From Salvia splendens (taxonomy: Eukaryota > Streptophyta > Magnoliopsida > Lamiales > Lamiaceae), in assembly GCF_004379255.2 (NCBI RefSeq), contig NC_056047.1, positions 20,226,293 through 20,290,292 of the forward strand: 64,000 bases of DNA. The letters are read 5' to 3'. Positions 57,520 through 64,000 of the stretch are shown piece by piece (within the stretch, counting starts at the first letter, position 1; each line of letters begins with the position of its first letter). The translations under genes were made by a program, and so were the position numbers. The notes below the pieces were generated by a model. It was not told the DNA's origin and searched no databases. It saw nothing but the letters and a program-made list of their open reading frames with translations.

Positions 57520-59900
57520 TCTATACATATATAAAAGTTGAGTTTTGGGACTTTTTGAATAAAAATTTTATGCAAGGGAGGTAAATGCAATTTAGAAAAA
57601 CTATTACATCTTTCACTTAAACTCCTTAAATTGCGGTAAGCACAATTTTTAAGGTATCTAATCAAATCCATGACTAGAAATTATGTAACCGATGTAAATA
57701 TATACTATTTGAATGTAGGTGGCAGTTTCAAAACATCACCCACGAGCACTCAACAAATTTAATGTGATTTATACTAATGATAAGTTTCGGAATATAAATT
57801 GAAATGCACCCTTTCAATACAAAGAAGCATTTCAGCGTTTAATGTAATCGCATAGTATAAATATATATTTAAATGCGGGTTGCAGTTACAAAACGTACTC
57901 ACAATTACTCAACAAATTTAATGTGATAAGTTTTGGAATATAAATTGCAATGAACCCCTTCAATGAAAAGAGAGATTTCGGCGTTTATATATTGGTTTTC
58001 CATACTGAAATCCGAGCTAGAAACAAACATTGCAAAAAGTAGGATAGTTACCGTCTCCACGCTGCAATTCTCTTGCAACGATGATGTTCGTACAAACGTC
58101 AAAACAGGTGAATCCTCTTATTTTCCTGCATTTTGTAATTGTTTTTGTTCCTCTGTATTCCATGCTTTAGGGAATAGTTGAGAGTTGAGATTTTAGAGGA
58201 ATTTTAATATGTACACATGAATTAGTAAGATTTGTTTAGTGTTGTACCTGATGTTATGAATCTTATGATTGGGGGAGGGGGTTTCAGATGCTTTTCTTAA
58301 GCATTTTTATGACGAAGAGCGAATAATAAACTACAAGAGACACAATAAATTTGGAAGGTTTTATTATTCATTTTAATGTTATTGATTATTTAGATAATTG
58401 TATTTTTGTGTCTATGCTGTAAGGTAAAACTTGAAAGGTTTTGTAAATGTTGTTAACTTTTAGTTTATGTCTATAAATACATGCTTTTTTATTACTGCTT
58501 CCTTGACTCAACTCCAACAACCGACGACGAGAGTTCTCCTTGAACGGCGTATGGAGACGGTAGAGCTATAGTCCTATGAGAGAGAGTGAAAAGCAAAGAG
58601 CCAAAGATCCAAGTCGGATATTATGGACAAAGAGTCGTGTGGGAGAATATGAAAGAAAAAGATCCCTTTTAAATCCTATTTTTAGGCTTATTCTATGCCG
58701 AAGTGCATGATATTAGTTTATATTTTAACTTTTTATTAATGTTAGTTTGTGTTATTTTTGAGTTTATTTTCGTCTTATCTATAATAGTTCTTTTTTTATA
58801 AATAAAGAAATCATAGCTAATGTTTTTTACATTCGTCTCGAACTTCGGCATTTTCATATTGGTCATGCAAAAAAAACACCCAAAGTCAAGGAAATGTCAA
58901 AAGGAAGCAAAGAAGACAAAGAACATAAAATATCACATTGTTTTTGCGTACATGCACAAATTATCCATTTGGAGATGAAGGAGGAAAATAATTAAACAAG
59001 GCTGAGGTTGAATTAGTGGTAGATTGAGAGAGATAGGCAGTGAGTTGTAAATATATGACATCAAATTAATTTTCCACTCTATTTTGATTATCAAATTATT
59101 GGCGATTTAATTTTTTTTTACGTTTTTAACGTTACATTACATGGTGGATCGAGTTAATGGTCATCACTCATAGTTAATTAGTAATAAATAATATATATGA
59201 CATCTGGTAGTTTACATTTTACTATAAATATATGACTTCTGGTAGTTTACAATCCACGTGTTCTTACCTTTTTTTCAATATGTCTCACCAGTGCAATCTT
59301 AAATTATTGCAACGTAAACTTACTCCTGCAGTTATAACTCAACGGTTAATTCATATTCACAGAATTAAAATGCTTTTTTTAATTTTAAGTCTGATATTTA
59401 AATGTTAAGATAGTTTATTAAAATGTCAACACAAATATGTGTTGAAATTTTAATATGATCATATTGGCATTTTTTAAAAAAAAAGTAGCATTTAAACGCA
59501 CTCATATTTGGCTCATTTGTTGGTCATGACAAGTATATTTTAAAGTTAAGGGTTTAGGATTTAGGTTTCGAGGTTTGGGTTTTTAGTGTATATGATCACT
59601 ATATTGTAATGAAATGAAGCTCGATAATTTATAATTTCTACTGAAGTTAAGGGTTTAGGATTTAGGTTTCGAGGTTTAGGATTTAGGTGATTACTTTATT
59701 TTTATAAATTTTGATTAATATTAAGTAAATTTAACATGTGTGCATCCCACGTGTATTAAATAGTATATTTAAATTATTTTATATGTTTGTGATTTTTTAA
59801 TCATTTGATAATATAGTTATATCTGATTTTAATTAATTCAAAATATGAATTTACTATAGTGAAATTAAATCTATCCGTGCATCGCACGGGGTGACACTAG
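57520..59900 (+). mobile_element. Non-autonomous Helitron
   Basis: It starts TCTATACATATATAAAAG and ends GTGACACTAG, inserted between A (57519) and T (59901) without a duplication, as Helitrons do. Just before the 3-prime end is the hairpin CCGTGC-ATC-GCACGG (59875-59889), the classic plant Helitron terminator. The 2.4 kb interior has no Rep/helicase gene and no recognised captured exon. Two near-repeats of a TTTAATGTGAT..AAGTTT..GGAATATAAATTG block occur at about 57760 and 57910, and GGGTTTAGGATTTAGGTTTC is repeated near 59550 and 59650. Confidence 0.9.
59875..59889 (+). other. Helitron 3-prime hairpin
   Basis: Six-base-pair stem CCGTGC/GCACGG with a three-base loop, 11 bp before the terminal CTAG. 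It serves as the end signal for rolling-circle transposition. Confidence 0.88.
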
Positions 59901-60600
59901 TTGATATTTAAAGTTGAGTTATGATCAATTGCTAATAAATTAGTCATTCTAAATTAAGACCAATTCTTAGCCATTAGATTAGAATATCTTGTGGTTAAAA
60001 TATTATCAAGTAAATTATATTTTAAATTTAAATAATTAATAAATAAATTTAAAGGATATTAATGTCAATTCTAATATATAATATTTAAAACTAACTAATT
60101 TCTCTCTCTTCTAAATAATCTTAAAAGTTTAAATTTATCTAGCTCTCTCGATTTAAATTTTTTTGGCAAAAATATATCAAATTAAAGGTAACTTTATAAA
60201 GATACTAACGAGATCTCAATTGCATATGTTCCAACGACGTTCAGATGATGAAATTTGATAATATTTTTATTTTTATCAACAAATGCATTAAAAAAATTTC
60301 AATATAATACATGTAAAATTTCAATAAAACTATGTTGATATTTTCATATATTTGTGTTAAAATACTCATGTCATCATGTTGATATTTGTAATGCACTATG
60401 TTGATATAAAAAAAATTACAAATTATGATATGATAAGAATGACGATCTTACCTCTTTGTTGATATTTTGTCTTCTATTTATTAAAATTAGTGAGGTTTAA
60501 TCTCATCCACTCATTTCAAAATTTGAGGGTGTAAATTTAGTCTTAATTTTGAATTATGATGTTATACGCAATATAAGAGGACTCATTATTATTATACTCA
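59901..60600. repeat. Dispersed repeat, copy 2
   Basis: Matches 5500-6420 block by block but lacks the Stowaway insertion of that copy. The SINE and Helitron at 57.4-59.9 kb were inserted into its left edge. Function unknown; no coding. Confidence 0.6.
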
Positions 60601-60824
60601 TACGTCAATATTATTTAATCAAATTATTCTACACATTACTATAAAGTGTTGCACTAATAATAAAAATTAGGAATAAAATTATAAGCTTGATATGAAAGCC
60701 AAATACAAACTCTAAAAAAATATAATTATAAAAATAGGAATGTAATGTAAACTCTAAATATTGTACAAACTTCAAACTATGATTTGAACCATTAAAAAAC
60801 ATCAGCAGATTACAGAATAATAGC

Positions 60825-60965
60825 AACAAAAAATATCAACACAGTGTCAACGGTTGACACCATGTTGACATTGTGTTGGCATTGTGTTGACATCAAAATT
60901 TTGAAATTTTACACTGTGTTAACATTGATTGTGTTGACGTTGTATTGACACTGTGTTGAAAAGTT
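60825..60965. repeat. Cluster of TGTTGACA-type repeats
   Basis: Words such as GTGTTGACATTGTGTTGG, GTGTTAACATTG and GTTGACGTTGTATTGACAC recur about eight times with 10-15 bp spacing, flanked by TTTGAAATTT. It is a degenerate minisatellite; no gene. Confidence 0.6.
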
Positions 60966-61208
60966 TGAAATTTGTACAATATATGAGTTTGCATTTTATC
61001 ACGTCCCTATGAAAATGAGGGTAAATGGATAACCCATTTACATGATATAAATCTTCTGATGCAATAATATGGTGAATAACTAAATTGAGAAAAATTGAAA
61101 GAAATCCTAGTTTCTTGAAAGTAAAAATAATATTATAGATCAAAAGGTGCAGACACAACAATAAGACGCAGCTAGTTATAAGCTCTGGAAAACCCTAGAA
61201 ATTTAATA
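60966..61208. other. Intergenic, no gene seen
   Basis: AT-rich; nothing recognised. Confidence 0.5.
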
Positions 61209-61430
61209 TTCCCTCCGTTCCACAAGAATATGCACTCTTTCATTTTTAGTCTCTCTCACAAGAATATGCACTTTCTAATTTTGGAAAGTCCATTTTCTCT
61301 AATGAGGTGATACTCAATCTCCACTAACAATACTTTAATTACTTTTTGTCTCTACCTCTCTCTTACTGTACTCATTCTACATTAAAACTTGTGCCGACCC
61401 CAAAGTGCATATTCTTTGGGACGGAGGGAG
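61209..61430. mobile_element. Stowaway MITE
   Basis: The ends TTCCCTCCGTTCCACAAGAA and the mirror ending GGGACGGAGGGAG are flanked by TA. GAATATGCACT words are shared with the middle element at 34790. Confidence 0.85.
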
Positions 61431-61742
61431 TAGGAAATAAAATGAAACTTAGGAAATTAAAAATAAAACAAAAAAAATTGTAAATTATCTTTTTCGCCCC
61501 TAAAAGTGTCAAGTGGCTAATTTCAAGCACCATGAGAATTTCAAGCATCGTGCAAATTTCAAGTCATTCTGACATAAGACCTTTTCAGCCCGTTTTCGAC
61601 GTCGCTGACGTTTACTGCTGGAAGTCTGGAACTAAATCATCTTCCTTATATTGTTAACCATTCTAAGGACGAAAATGGCATAAGTACAAAAGATCTCAAG
61701 ATCAAACAAATTACAACAAGCACATCAAAAAAGCAAGCAATT
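61431..61742. other. Intergenic, no gene seen
   Basis: Possibly the 3-prime flank of the former ALMT gene. A TTTCAAGC repeat lies near 61523-61562. No other feature seen. Confidence 0.45.
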
Positions 61743-62787
61743 TCAATGTGCAATCACTGCAGTCAACCTAGGGTCGGGTTTCTTGAACTTGGCCTTTGTC
61801 GTCAGCACCTCCACGGAGTTTGTGATCTTCGCCGTGCACGCCATAATATCGATCAACAGTGACACCTCTGTCACCATCAGGATTACGTCGAAGACCTCGG
61901 GGTCGTGCCAAAGCCCGATCTTCAGTAGTGCCTTGGGCGTCTCGCCCATGGCCTTGGCGTCCAAAATGTGTATCTCGCTGAACAAGGAGGACTTCATCAT
62001 CAAAAGCCCGATCGCAACATCCGCTAGGGCAAAGCCACAGTCGGAGTTTATCTCACTGCATAAGGCTTGGATTTTCGTCCAAAACTCCAACGGCTTATGC
62101 ACGTCCAAGACGAGGTAGACGTTGAGCGCGTCAATCTTGTACTCGCATTCTCGGGTAGCCTACCCGATCTCGAGGTATTGGTTCCATGGGTGACAGTACT
62201 GGAACTTCTTGTGCCTACGCTCCCACAGAGCAAAATTGACTTACACAGGCAATTAATTTAGCCAAAATCAAGTCAACAATAACACAGACGATATTGTCAC
62301 GCGGGCACATGGGGACACATCAAAGTTTTAGCACTATCTCTAAATAGACTACTCACCAACGAGTCATCCGTGCATTTGGATGTGAGTACACTTTTGAAAT
62401 TTTCGAGTGCCTCTAGATATATTATTGTCGTGTGATTCTTGGAAATACACGACCAAAAGCTAATACAAAGAGAAACAAATAATCATATCAACCAATCTTA
62501 TCAAATCAGCACAATCTCCAACAAGAAAACATTAAATTTCATTAAAAATCTATTACCTTCTAAATAACATGCAATTGTCAATGTTGTCGCAGTGTGTAGA
62601 TGGGATCTTCGCTTGCCGAAACGGGGAGGACGAAAATGCATATCGCAACGGCGATGCAGTCGTCGACCAAGATGGTGATCAGACATGCACACTCCACTTT
62701 GAATGTAACGTCATCTGGATTCCAGGACGCCACTATCTTAGTGAACGTCAACATGAACACTGAAAAGCCATCATTGTATATCGCCTT
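61743..62787 (-). pseudogene. Aluminium-activated malate transporter (ALMT) pseudogene, C-terminal part
   Basis: ALMTs are plant anion channels of the plasma membrane or tonoplast. Minus-strand exon 62787 to about 62555 encodes AIYNDGFSVFMLTFTKIVAS, CIAVAICIFVLPVSASEDPI (last membrane segment and its Gly/Ala-Glu-Asp exit, family WAGEDL) and, after a frameshift, ACYLEG. The next exon (about 62222-61743) encodes WERRHKKFQYCHPWNQYLEI, a stop (TAG at the usual GS position), then TRECEYKIDALNVYL, KIGLWHDPEVFDVILMVTEV and SLLIDIMACTAKI before ending ..AVIAH. N-terminal exons and the segment between YLEG and WERRH were not found. The stop, the frameshift and the missing parts mark it as dead. Confidence 0.85.
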
Positions 62788-63314
62788 ATCATTGAAAGTT
62801 TATGATTATTCTGACCAATTTCCCTGAAAATATAGTATTTCCCACAACCTTTAAAAGTGGTCTAAAAAATCATCAACTTTTTTAATTGTGCAGATTTCCC
62901 ACACAAAACTTTCCGACATAATTTTGCCTACATGGAATTCCAAAAAACATACGTATAATAATAGTCAAAGCTACGTTCCATCCGGTGGGTAATGAGTTTG
63001 GGAGAAGATTCCATAAATTCAAATGGGATATTTTTATGGAATGAATAAAAAAAAGAAAGTTCTTGTTTTTATAGAAGGAAGGAGTTATTAGTTAGTTAAA
63101 GAAATATGGTTTCATTAACAATATAAACACAATGTCATTTTCTAATTGGATACAATATCATTTTTTCTCTATTATAAATCATTTTGTTAAGAAATATTAC
63201 ATGTGTTTTTCTATGTGTCTTATTATACTAAACTGGTATAAACCAAAACATTTTAAAGATATTAAAGACAAAATGCCTTGGAATATCTGACAAAAAAAGT
63301 AATACTCCGTATTA
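62788..63314. other. Intergenic, no gene seen
   Basis: The upstream ALMT exon was looked for here and not found. AT-rich, no elements. Confidence 0.5.
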
Positions 63315-63565
63315 CTCTCTCCGTCCCACAATAATTATCACTTTTTTTCATTTCGGTCTGTCCCACAATAATTGTTACACTTCATTTTTACCATAAATAA
63401 TAAGTAGGTCCCACATTCCACTAATCACTTCACTCACATTTTATTATAAAACCAATATAAAAAAGTGAGTCTCACGTTCCATTAACTTTTCCAACTAATT
63501 TTTTTTTACATTTCTTAAAACTCGTGCCCACAATAAGAGTGACAATTATTGTAGGACGGAGGAAG
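63315..63565. mobile_element. Stowaway MITE
   Basis: The ends CTCTCTCCGTCCCACAATAA and the mirror ending GTAGGACGGAGGAAG are flanked by TA. Same subfamily as 5918-6168 (AGTAGGTCCCACATTCCACT). Confidence 0.85.
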
Positions 63566-63765
63566 TATTATATATAAAAATAAATGATATTGTGCTAAAA
63601 TACAAATATTTAATAGGCTCACGTAACTGAATTAATTGTAGGCTCAAATTTTAATAATTTTGAATATTTTTTGTCCTTTAATTAAGTTTTGGTGTATTAT
63701 TCTTTATATCGCTTTAATTTAGTTTTAAATCTAAGGATTTTAGTGATATTTTTAGAAAATAAGAG

Positions 63766-64000
63766 TGAATTTCAAAAACAGTCCATGGACTATGGATTTA
63801 TCTCGCTCATAGTCTCTGTACTTTAAGAATATCCCTAGATAATCCTGGACTAAGCCCTTATCTCGAAATTGGTCGTTTTGGCCTTTTTTTGTTACGAAAA
63901 TGCCCTTTTGAGGAGCTTAGGCAATTCGGTCATTTCAAAAATTTAACTTTTCAGGGTGTCAGTTTTTTAATGGGTGTCAGTTGATTAATGGGAGTGTCTT
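63766..64000. repeat. Left end of a MULE-like element cut by the window edge
   Basis: Begins GAGTGAATTTCAAAAACAG, then CCATGGACTATGGATTTATC, like the terminal repeats at 8898 and 34133. The rest, and any partner end, lies beyond 64000. Confidence 0.5.

Noticed and set aside
1..64000. CRISPR array, operon or bacterial-type system
   Set aside because: No regularly spaced identical repeats with unique spacers and no clustered intronless genes; the window is clearly plant nuclear DNA.

Overview
This is a plant nuclear window. Its protein-coding genes are split by many short GT-AG introns and sit in AT-rich DNA full of transposable elements: Stowaway, PIF/Harbinger, Mutator-like, hAT, Helitron, SINE, copia and solo LTRs. 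The gene set and the spliced protein models are those of a dicot. An asterid, perhaps Lamiales, is my guess from the feel of the repeats; no single diagnostic sequence proves it.

Genes. From left to right there are: a WAT1/UmamiT-type transporter gene running off the left edge (minus strand, exons 1-3); a complete Mediator subunit 26 gene (plus, 9 exons, 374 aa); a complete meiotic cohesin kleisin gene REC8/SYN1 (plus, 20 exons, 629 aa); a complete PIG-X gene for the GPI mannosyltransferase complex (plus, 4 exons, 281 aa); two exons of a LIKE-COV membrane-protein gene pulled apart by transposons (minus); and a decayed aluminium-activated malate transporter (ALMT) pseudogene (minus). I chose exon joints so that frame is kept and the protein matches the family; for the three complete genes every joint closes in frame. 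The genes are functionally unrelated.

Mobile DNA. At least ten PIF/Harbinger elements or pieces share GAGCATC-type ends and TTA/TAA target duplications. They fall into four subfamilies by end sequence, and each subfamily holds one longer copy with coding remnants and at least one other copy. Transposase remnants (7.8-8.8 kb, 49.0-52.5 kb) and Myb/trihelix-like ORF1 remnants (24.4-30.9 kb, 53.6-55.7 kb) lie in different elements. A Ty1/copia element on the minus strand (39.3-48.2 kb) has two nearly identical LTRs, a CACAT target duplication, a tRNA-Met primer site and a pol region killed by stops and frameshifts. Other elements are a 2.4-kb Helitron inserted at the end of a SINE, a Mutator-like element with about 330-bp inverted repeats and a 9-bp duplication, a hAT element with an 8-bp duplication, two solo LTRs and more than a dozen Stowaway MITEs. 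Nesting is deep: copia in Stowaway, Harbinger in Stowaway in Stowaway, solo LTR in Harbinger in Stowaway.

I found no tRNA, rRNA, CRISPR array or operon-like system, and no clear new biological system. The most unusual items are the split-coding Harbinger community, the dismantled LIKE-COV gene, the GC-rich repeat-bearing leader of the copia element, and the transition-type lesions in its pol region.
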